DNA of 64,000 nucleotides, taken from positions 33,576,820 through 33,640,819 of the forward strand of contig CM070568.1 of NCBI GenBank assembly GCA_036346405.1, given 5' to 3'. Within the stretch, counting starts at the first letter, position 1; each line of letters starts with the position of its first letter. This stretch comes from Phyllostachys edulis (taxonomy: Eukaryota > Streptophyta > Magnoliopsida > Poales > Poaceae). The notes under the pieces were generated by a model, which worked only from the letters and a program-made list of their open reading frames with translations, searched no databases and had not been told where the DNA came from. Below are positions 56,355 to 64,000 of the stretch, piece after piece. The position numbers were made by a program, and so were the translations under genes.

Positions 56355-57755
56355 CATCTCTCTACCTGCTCATAGAGTTCCACCTTCTCCTGTCATAGCT
56401 GCACAAGTTGTGTGTTGTACTCTTCAACAGTGACGACTTTCTCTAGAGCTCTCTGCATAGAGAAAGACAGTAAGAAGCAAGAAAATCCACACATATAAAT
56501 GTTGGGCGGTAAGTACTTACATTGATGCTTGTTCGAGTAAACATGGAGAATACACTGGTGGGGTTCTTCAGCTCGTTGATATCTTCGACCTGATTCCACC
56601 ACACCTTTTCGAGACGCTCGTCGTCGAAAATATTCTCTCTATTCGGAATATCCTTGGGGGTGGGGAACTCGGTTATGAGATCTAAAAGCAGAAGTTCCCA
56701 CAATGAAAGCCGGGCCAAAAAACTCAGAAAAGAAGTTGGCATATTCTTCTTCGTCTGACTCGGCGACGGCAGCTCCTCCTTGGGGACCGGGAGGAATGTT
56801 TGTAGTGACTTCCTTCCTGACGTGATGGACCAACAATCCATCGCGTTGGCCTGATGCCTCTGCCGCATCATGCGCCATTTTCGCCTCGGCCTCTACGACC
56901 ACTCTCGTGGTCGTAGTTGCTTCGGCAGCAACGACTTCTTCAACCACTTGGACGGTGGACGATCCTTCGACCACCGCCACTGTTATTTCTCCGACTACCA
57001 GAGAAATAGTAGTGGATTCCTCAACAGGAATGTCCTTGAGGGCTGGAGGAGTCGGGCTAAGATCGCAAAAAGGAAAACATGTCAGATAGTAAAAAGCAAA
57101 AGGTAAATGACGTTCTTACACTTTTATCTTTTTACATACCTTCATTTCCCCGATTTGATCTTGAATTTGAAAGCAACCTTCCCTAAAGCAGATTTCTTTG
57201 ACTTCTTCTCTTCGACCACGTCTGGTTGAAACTCGAGTTGAGGAACGAATGCATCCACGACAACGTTTGGTCGTGGGTCTTGAGCGAGCACTACCGCTCC
57301 TTGATCCTCCTAGCTCTCTCGATGGCCGAGACCTGTTTTGACCACCCAAGGGCAGTGCTGCCCTCGACCGTAGGCACTGCTGGTACAACGATTTCCTTCA
57401 CAAAAGACATAAAACTCTTCCAGTTCTCCTTTTCTTGTTGCTTGATAAAGCCATAGGAGGCAGAAACTGAGAAAGTTTTATTTTCATAGTAGAAGAGTAC
57501 ATTGGTCTTGGGGGCTTTGCGTTTGAGTGCTTCAGCTGCTTCGGCTGCCTTTGCCTTCTCTGCAGCAGCCATGTCCGCAGCAAATTTTGCAAAGGGCCCG
57601 GTCGGAGCAGCAGAGCTTGAACTTGCGCCTCCCTTGTCGGGGACTTTCACGAGCCGATGCTTTTTGGCCGGAGGAGTCTTGACTTGCTCCGTTGCCGTGC
57701 CGACGACCATTAGTTCAACCTCTTCGTCGTCTTGACAGTCTTCCATGCCTACTTT

Positions 57756-57957
57756 CTGCAAAAGTCAGAAAAAATATTACTAAGCGGTCGTATATTTTTC
57801 TACGACAATCCCCTGGTCGTAAGTCTTTCTACGACCAGTACCTAGTCGTAAGTTTTTTACGATAATCCTATGGTCGTAAGTTCTTCTACGACCAGTACCT
57901 AGTCATAAGTTTTTCTACGACTACAAGATCCTAAAGATAAAATCAATTCTTCATTAC
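57756..57957 (-). other. Predicted aORF intron with hairpin-unit array
   Basis: Donor AAG/GTAATG and acceptor ACTTTTGCAG on the minus strand bound 202 bases, with five hairpin units at 57783-57920. Units alternate between two forms, giving a dimer period of about 58 bases. Confidence 0.65.
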
Positions 57958-58885
57958 CTTTAGGCGCTCCACCTTGTCCTCTACGGACAGGACTGTCAGG
58001 ATTTGAGGAGCCACTACATTGGGTGGCGGGGATTTCTCACAAATAAACTTGACTCAAGCGTCAATTTTCGCTTGTTAGATATCTGCAAGAGTAAGTAAAC
58101 TTTCAATAGCCAAGTTCAGAATCAACAAGAAAGTAGGCTAAGATTGGAAATTTACTTACCTTTATCATAATCCCTGGTCGGGTCTTCTGGCCCTGAGTAC
58201 CTCTACATGGGATGAGCCCTCCTCTTCAGAGGGCTAATGCGGTGCGTGATGAAATCCTTCTCCACGTGCCATCCGGTAAGCCCCTCTTCCTTCAAGTCCT
58301 TGATGGCTTGAATATAAGGGGCAATCCGGTCAAGGTACCTGGGAGTCGAATCCCAGGAAGAATTCTTCTCGGCGGCAATCCTGACGAATGAGAGGTTGTT
58401 TTCTCTAGTCGTCTCTCAGTAGAACCACCTCTTCTTCCATCCCGGCCAAGACGACCGGGTGAACATCTGAATGTACTCTTTTGACTTCTCGTCGTGGAGC
58501 TTCAGACTACAGCTACCGGTGATTCCCGCTAGCCCGGTCATCCCATAGAAGTACTGGAACAACTCGAAGTCGGCTGGAATCCCTAGGTAGGCCTCACAAA
58601 TGTACATGAACACACTTAACATCGTGATGGAATTAGGAACAAGTTTCACCAACTCCACCTCGAAGTGTACGAGTACAAGTGTGAGGAAAGGGTGAGCAGG
58701 CAATTGAAGGCCGCTCTCTGTACGCTTGAAGGCTGGAATCGCCCAATCTCCTCGGCGGCCAATCTTGCCCATGACCTCAATCCACTTGACAAACTCCCTC
58801 TTCGGAATCTTCTCAGCGGTGACCAGAGCCTTCATCTTGGTCGCATCAATCTCCGATTAGGACCACTAGGAAGTGGCTCTAGCCA

Positions 58886-59452
58886 TCTTTCTCAAGGGAA
58901 GGGGATTTGGATTGGGAAAGGCCTCTAGGAGGCGCACAATTTGATCGGCAGAGGAGAATGCGAGAGCTCAATGAACAGTGGGAGCGATTGGGGAAAGGTA
59001 AGAACCCTAAGTCTCACCCACGGTAAGTTTCTATAACCACACGCTTGGGTTAAAGACGTGGCACCCCAACAGTTGCCACCTCTTTGGGAACCGCTCCAAC
59101 AGACATGTCTATGAGAGTCGTTCCAGATTCTTTAATTTGTCTGTTCGAGATAACCGATTCTGTCCTTACACCTCAAGCGAAATTACCTTCTTGACCAAGT
59201 CTACTTCTGGTCAAATGAAACAACTGTTGAAAAGGTCTTACCTCTGATTACAGTACTACGACCACTTTGTGGTCGTAAGATTTTCTACGACTATCTTGAA
59301 GTCGTAAGATTTTCAAAAACTTTCTTGACCAAGTCTATTTCTGGTCAAATGAAATACCGGTCGAAGAGCTTTTCCTTCGTCCACCTTTCAACGAACACCT
59401 ACTGGTCATAAGATCATCTACAGTTCCTTTTCAAGTAAGTTATTTTCACTTG
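58886..59452. other. Region between TE6 aORF start and polypurine tract
   Basis: No gene is seen. It holds the presumed promoter of the aORF (minus) and two further hairpin units at 59262-59312. A direct repeat of CTTGACCAAGTCTA-TTCTGGTCAAATGAAA occurs at 59191-59220 and 59326-59351. Confidence 0.5.
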
Positions 59453-59468
59453 AAGCTGGGAGGCTAGA
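59453..59468 (+). other. TE6 polypurine tract
   Basis: AAGCTGGGAGGCTAGA directly precedes the TG of the right LTR, identifying it as a 3' LTR of a plus-strand element. Confidence 0.75.
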
Positions 59469-60301
59469 TGACGAGGATCTAATAATCCTCATTTAATTAT
59501 TTATCTGTAATTCTTATTATGGATAATAATACCATCATATGGTTCTTGAGTATAACCCTTAATGTTCATAAGGGAGAAGCTGGAGGTCGTAAGTTCTTCT
59601 ATGACCACCCCATGGTCGTAAGCCCTTCAATGACCACCCCATAGTCGTAAGTCTTTTTACGACTAAGCTCATGGTCGTAAGTTATTCCACGACTATCTCG
59701 TGATCGTAAGTCCTCCTATGATCAGTCTATGGTCGTAAGCTTTACTACGACCACTACTTGGTCATAAGCTCTTCTATGACTAGTCCCTAATCGATGGGGC
59801 TTACGGACATGTGGGCCTAGTCGACAGGGAACCTTCTGCACCATATCTGAAGATGTGGGCAGTTAATTATGCTATTATTCTTTAAGATAATGGCACGATT
59901 TAACTCTCTATCCTGGTGATAACTGCCTAGCGACGTGGGAACGTTACTACTCCCACAATAATCTCTAGTAACGGCTCCAACATCTGAAGCGCTGAGGCGC
60001 CCTTTGGACTAGAGAAACGGCAGCCCATTTCGTGTACTGTATAAAAGGCAAGATCATCAGGAGGACGAGAAAAAAAAGAAAACCAGGCAATCAGGAGCAC
60101 AAGACATTACACTCGAGTCTATCTCTTGATCTGTAATCCATCATACTCAATATATCCACACAGGAGTAGGGTTGTTATTCTCTCCAGAGAAGGCCCGAAC
60201 CTGTATAAAAATCCCTGTGTCTTTCTCTCTACGTGATTTGAGTCTTGGAGACCCCCCGAATCAAACAATCACTACGTAAGTTCGGTTCTAAAACATCGAC
60301 A
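59469..60301 (+). repeat. TE6 3' LTR (833 bases)
   Basis: Near-identical to the solo LTR at 41957-42759, but 30 bases longer through one extra hairpin unit. It starts TGACGAGGATC and ends ACATCGACA. It is followed by ATATT (60302-60306) and copia gag, the same junction as at 42759/42760. TATAAAAG is at 60040. Confidence 0.92.
59585..59800 (+). repeat. Hairpin-unit array in the TE6 3' LTR (seven units)
   Basis: Same unit as at 42071-42250, with one more copy; substitutions partly disrupt pairing in several units. Confidence 0.85.
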
Positions 60302-61685
60302 ATATTGAAAAAACCCATTCAAATGTTGGAATTACTTGTAATTTAATGAATGAGATGCTTAGAGTAGAAGTTATCTCAAATGTTATTTCAATGTCTAGTA
60401 CTTCTACTTCATATGATGATTTGTTAGCCAAGCCATGTTGCTATAAAATTGACTCAATTTCTAGTATGGCTAAAACATATGATCCCTCATTGACGAAAAT
60501 AAAGAATTGAAAGAGCAAGTCACCAAGCTAAGTAAAAGCTTGGAAAGATGCTTCACGGGAAAAGCTACCCTTGACAAGCTATTGAGTGAACAAAGTTGTT
60601 CATTCAATAAGTAAGGACTTGGGTCTTTTCCCAAGAAAGGTGAGAAGCAAATTTATAAGCCCGTAAGGTTTGTAAAGGAAAATAGTAAATATTATTATAA
60701 ATGTCGTAATGTAGGACATTTATAAAATACATGCTAATTTGCTAAAACTAAATCCTATGGCATTTATCATTCATGCTACTTGCTAAGAAAAAAGATGGCA
60801 AAGTAGTAGCTAAATTTATTGGCACCTCAATTTTAGGCGCAAAAAAGAATGCTATTTAGGTGGCCAAAACCTTAGTTACTAACCTCCAAGTACCAGTGGA
60901 AAGCATTGGATACTTGATAGCGGTTGTACCCAACACATGACCGGTGATAGAAAAATATTCACCACATTCGAGAATGGAAAAGGAAATGATAAGATCACAT
61001 TTTGTGATAATAGCAATGGAAATGTAATAGGATTGGGTAATTGCTATCTCAAATGACCTTTCCATTTCCAATTTATCTTTGGTTGAATCACTTAATTTCA
61101 ATTTGCTATCCGTTGCTCAAATTTGTGATCTTGGTCTAAATTGCAAATTCTCTCGAGATGGTGGTTCCATTTCAAATGAAAAAAAAGATAACTCTTTAGC
61201 TTTCAAAGGATTTAGATTTGAAAATCTTTATTTGGTTGATTTTTCCTCAAATGATTCATGCTTGAAAACTTGTCTAATTGCAAAAATATCTTTGGGTTGG
61301 CTTTGGTATAGAAGGCTAGCTCATGTTGGTATGATTCAACTCAAAAAGCTTTTCAAACATGACTTAGTTGTTGGCTTGAAAGATGTGAAGTTTGAGAAAA
61401 ATAGATTATGTAGTGCTTGTCAATCCGGGAAGCAAGTTGTAAATTCTCATCCTTCCAAAAGTATCATGTCAACTTTTAGGCCATTAGAACTCTTACATAT
61501 GAATTTGTTTGGGCCAACAACCTATAAAAGTATCAGAGGAAATAGCTATTGTTTAGTCATTGTGGATGATTACTCTAGATATACATGGGTATTCTTTCTA
61601 TATGACAAAGCTGAAACCTCCGGTATTTTCAAAATTTTTGCAAAAGGGCTCAAAATGAATTTGAATTCAAAATTCATTATGAATT
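60302..61685 (+). pseudogene. pol: TE5 gag second part (right copy), protease and integrase start
   Basis: 60302-60830 repeats 42760-43290 and is more damaged (a four-base loss near 60486 and a stop at 60613). It continues past the end of the left copy into the protease (HWILDSGCTQHMTGD, about 60898-60950), a GAG-preintegrase region (LAHVGMIQLKKL, about 61318-61350), the zinc-binding CSACQSGK, and the integrase core start (GPTTYKSIRGNSYCLVIVDD). Frame breaks occur at 61058 and before 61079. The sequence ends near 61685 before the second catalytic Asp. Confidence 0.82.
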
Positions 61686-62400
61686 TCAGCAAGTTCAGAT
61701 TTAGTGGCAAGCATAACACACCCCTTCAATTTTATTCCCTCGGACTTAGAACTAGGCGTCACTTCCTCCCCTTTAGGTGGGAAAACACGTTTGGCTACTT
61801 GTTGATTTTCAGATTCATGTTCATTGGTGTTTCTTTCATTTTTAGCACGCTCTACTTCATCTCTCACAATTTAAATTTGGTGTCAAAGGCAACAACAATC
61901 TTCTTACCCCTATGTGAGAATGAGTAGGTATTAGCTCTACCATGGTGCAAAACATCATTATCATATATCCAAGGCCTCTGAGCAACAAAGAGCATGCTTG
62001 CATAGGCACTACGTCAAAGTCGGTACTATCTTTGTAATTACCAGCTGAAAATTGCACTCTCACAACTTGGGTTACCTTTAACTTACCACACGAATTGAAC
62101 CATTGGATGTAGTAGGGATGTGGGTGTGGCTGTGTGACCAAGCCAAGCTTCTTGACCATCTCAGAACTTGCAAGGTTATTGCAGCTCCCCCCATCAATGA
62201 TTACTCTGCAGGCTCTCTCCTTCATGAGAAATCTGGTTTGAAACAAGTTGTGCCGTTGATTTTGCTCTTCTCTCTCCACTTGTGCGCTCAGCACTCGTTG
62301 TGCAACAAGGCTCATATGGTTCCCGGTGTCAACAGCAGCTACTTGTTTCTCCACATCATCAGCATCACTATCTGTTTCGACTCCTCCACCTGCAATGTTA
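61686..62400 (-). pseudogene. pol: TE8 protease region
   Basis: The frame shows the aspartic-protease signature CRVIIDGGSCNNLASSEMV, then PHPHPYYIQWFN and FDVVPMQACSLLL. A frameshift follows near 61960, and a Lys/Glu-rich linker with LATKSELAEI reaches the junction. The catalytic Asp-Gly-Gly-Ser is intact. Confidence 0.75.
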
Positions 62401-63633
62401 GCTGCAAGTACATATTCATCCTCAATATCATTAGCACTTACATAACCTCCGTCTGCAGTGGCAAGGTATGCTCGCTGACTTGGGCAGTCCCTCATGACGT
62501 GGCCCATTCCCTTGCAACGATGGCAAATAATCCCAGTCGTACGGCCCGTGGAAGCAACCGAAGAAGAACTCTTGGCCGGGGCATGCACACTAGTAGATTT
62601 GCTTACCTCGGGTGCATGTGATGGTGTCGGAGGTCTTCTGAACAGCGCCCTACTCGAGGAGGGCAGCAGACCGTGTAGCCGAAGGTGGGGCTGTTTTAAC
62701 TTGACTGGTGTTGTTCTTGGTGTAGGCGTGCTTCCAAAATTGTTCCTTGGCCTCTGTTGTCGTCCCGCAATTCCTTTTACGCCAAACATGCAAGTTGAAA
62801 CAATCTAGGGACACTATTATAGTCTTTGTAATCAACTATGTCCTGAATTTCACGTGTTAATCCTCCATAAAAGCGTGCCATCGCAGATCTCTTCATCCTC
62901 AATAACATTACAACGCAACATACTAATCAGTAGCTCGATAATATTCTTCTCTACGGATCTATTGCCTTGGTTTAAGCCTTCGCAATTTCTTAAGCGAGTC
63001 ACGTTTAAAGAAGGTGGAACAAATCATTACGCATAGCAACCTTTAAAGCATCCCAAGTAGTAGGCGCTAATCCATCGAGACATACTCTATTCCACCAAAT
63101 GATGGCAAAGTTTTTAAATTCACTTGTGGCTTGCGAACTCTATGCACTTCAGAACTAAGTGAGCATTAAATTTACATTCTCACCGTCAACTCCCAATCTA
63201 GATACATTTCAGCATCATAAGCACCCACAAAAGATGGTATAGTGAACTTGACTTTAGCATAAGGATCATCATTAACACGTGCATTATGTTGCTGAATGTT
63301 ATTACCTCTCATACCTTGACGGTTGAAGTTCAACCGGTTCCGTTGTCGTGCATCAAAGGCGTCGTGGTTGTGCATCTCATTTTCATTATCAAACTCACGG
63401 TCATGGGCTGCACCATGAGGGCCCACACGCCCATTGTTCGGTGGTTGGTTGGCCAAACCATCAATGCGTGTGTTGAGCATTGCGATACTATCATTGAGTT
63501 GCTGCAGTGTAGCAGTTGTTTCTGCAAACTTCCTATCAATGTCGTCATTAATAGCATGGCGGTGCTCATCCAACACCCTTGTGAGCTCTCCCCTCAAAAC
63601 ACACTCTTGCGCCTCCAATTCCTCACCTGCCAT
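62401..63633 (-). pseudogene. gag: TE8 gag
   Basis: The N-terminus (63172-63633) starts MAGEELEAQECVL, has a helical stretch (about residues 25-60) and reaches KVKFTIPSFVGAYDAEMYLD, the start of the conserved Gag core. A frameshift at about 63172 and several stops break the core (63170-62790). The C-terminal part has a CCHC knuckle, CHRCKGMGHVMRDC (about 62490-62530), after a Ser/Pro-rich linker. Confidence 0.78.
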
Positions 63634-63639
63634 GTTTAG

Positions 63640-64000
63640 TAGAAGACAAAAGACAACACAAAGATATTATCCCTATCAACTACTAGGTGGTGGGAGGTGG
63701 GATCACACACTCTCAAGCGTCTTACCAAGCTCTTATGAATTTCTTACCAATTGCAGCAGGTGGTATGATCGGAGAAGGTGGGATGTACGATCGCGGCGGA
63801 TGGCGAATGCGAGGATCAAAATCTGGGGCCGAAAGTATGTGGAGCTCGGATAGGTAAAATTTTGTAGCAAGGAATAGCAGTAATGAAAACAGGTTAGCAA
63901 AGCTGAATCAAAGTCCACGGTACTAAATCACGATTCTTGGCCCAAACGCGTTCCTAGAACTAGCTCGAGCAAGCCGAAATACAAGCACAATAGAACAAAA
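63640..64000 (-). other. TE8 untranslated leader
   Basis: No gene is seen. It lies upstream of the gag start; a primer-binding site and LTR end were not found, so they probably lie beyond the window. Confidence 0.45.

Larger units (their letters stand above)
55460..58885 (-). pseudogene. TE6 aORF, main part with several introns
   Basis: Antisense gene between pol and the 3' LTR. The N-terminal exon (58416-58885) starts MARATS, meets early stops, then carries the PF04195-like domain (FEVELVKLVPNSITMLSVFM, then GIPADFELFQYF, then WPGWKKRWFY). Later exons are Ala/Lys-rich (57291-57755, FAADMAAAEKAKAAEAAEAL), acidic (56640-56980) and coiled-coil (55662-56060, KLREEKEDLLNKVQEANSAI). Splice sites are good: donors near 57957, 56354, 55914 and 55669, acceptors near 57756, 56064 and 55853. 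Two introns hold hairpin arrays. A weak TATA-like TTATAG lies at 59031-59036. Function is unknown; stops suggest decay. Confidence 0.65.
43385..60301 (+). mobile_element. TE6: Tat-lineage gypsy element with aORF, deleted
   Basis: A gag N-terminus at the left, then (past TE7) a repeat spacer (49702-50614), an aORF on the minus strand (50615-58885, split by a solo LTR), a polypurine tract and a 3' LTR with ATATT following. Most of gag and all of pol are gone, probably lost in the same deletion that removed the 3' part of TE7. Order and aORF direction match TE3. Confidence 0.65.
39059..61685 (+). mobile_element. TE5: Ty1/copia retrotransposon, 3' end missing
   Basis: A 5' LTR (about 39059-40579), a Met-tRNA primer site and a large gag precede a long interval of younger insertions. 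Copia gag, protease and integrase resume at 60302 and stop at about 61685, where TE8 begins. RT, RNase H and the 3' LTR are absent. It is inserted in the RT of TE3, so it is younger than TE3. Confidence 0.8.
61686..64000 (-). mobile_element. TE8: Ty3/gypsy element, 5' part only
   Basis: Minus-strand leader (63640-64000), gag (63633-62450) and protease (to 61690) are present; RT onwards and both LTRs are missing. The left junction with TE5 is at about 61677-61690; the right side runs off the window. The lineage is not certain: the gag and the PHPHPYYIQW protease motif look chromovirus-like. Confidence 0.75.

Noticed and set aside
39049..62805. Identical 13 bases GAAACAATCTAGG near 39051 and 62797
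   Set aside because: Matches of this length are expected by chance in 64 kb, and one copy lies inside TE8 gag with no joint nearby. It is not a target-site duplication of TE5.
1..64000. tRNA, rRNA or other structural RNA genes
   Set aside because: The only tRNA-like matches are the short primer-binding sites; no cloverleaf or rRNA segment was recognised on either strand by eye.

Overview
The window is a block of nested plant transposable elements with no recognisable host gene. The families suggest a grass, most likely Oryza or a close relative. They include very long-LTR Tekay/Del-type chromoviruses with a chromodomain, Tat-type gypsy elements with an archaeal-type RNase H and an antisense ORF (aORF), and copia elements primed by initiator Met-tRNA. 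The nesting fits pericentromeric or other heterochromatin. I assigned families by reading motifs; no database search was run.

Left part. TE1 (1-11495, minus strand, left LTR cut by the window edge) is a RIRE3/RIRE8-like Tekay element. It keeps a 3.8 kb 5' LTR, an extra ORF upstream of gag that appears to be spliced in frame to gag, gag remnants, and the 3' half of pol. A candidate Pack-MULE (about 11560-12725) and an unassigned fragment follow. TE2 (13541 to about 24353, plus) is a copia element with a 1.9 kb 5' LTR. Its gag is split by a 5.5 kb solo LTR (16558-22065, target-site duplication ACTTC).

Middle. TE3 (about 24354-39058, minus) is a Tat element that truncates TE2. It has a 3' LTR, an aORF on the plus strand with its own TATA box, intron and polyadenylation signal, two tandem-repeat blocks, then integrase, RNase H and RT. 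It is interrupted by TE4, a 3' LTR plus pol tail of a Tekay element (26305-30020), and by a 3.4 kb solo LTR (33712-37087, target-site duplication GCGCT). Its RT reads YVND instead of YVDD.

Right part. TE5 (about 39059-61685, plus) is a copia element inserted in the TE3 RT. Inside it lie an 803-bp solo LTR (41957-42759, duplication ATATT), a repeated piece of copia gag, and the remains of TE6, a plus-strand Tat element whose 3' LTR (59469-60301) is also followed by ATATT and the same copia gag sequence. This layout implies a local duplication followed by LTR-LTR recombination. TE7 (about 43850-49701, minus) is a related Tat element lying within TE6. A 4.5 kb solo LTR (50921-55454) splits the TE6 aORF. 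TE8 (about 61686-64000, minus) is the 5' part of another gypsy element and cuts off TE5.

No element here looks autonomous: each pol is frameshifted, stopped or truncated. The observations most worth following are the orf0-gag fusion of TE1, a dyad-symmetric block conserved in five long LTRs with apparently compensating changes, hairpin arrays shared by the LTRs and aORF introns of TE6, and the rearrangement history recorded by the repeated ATATT junction.
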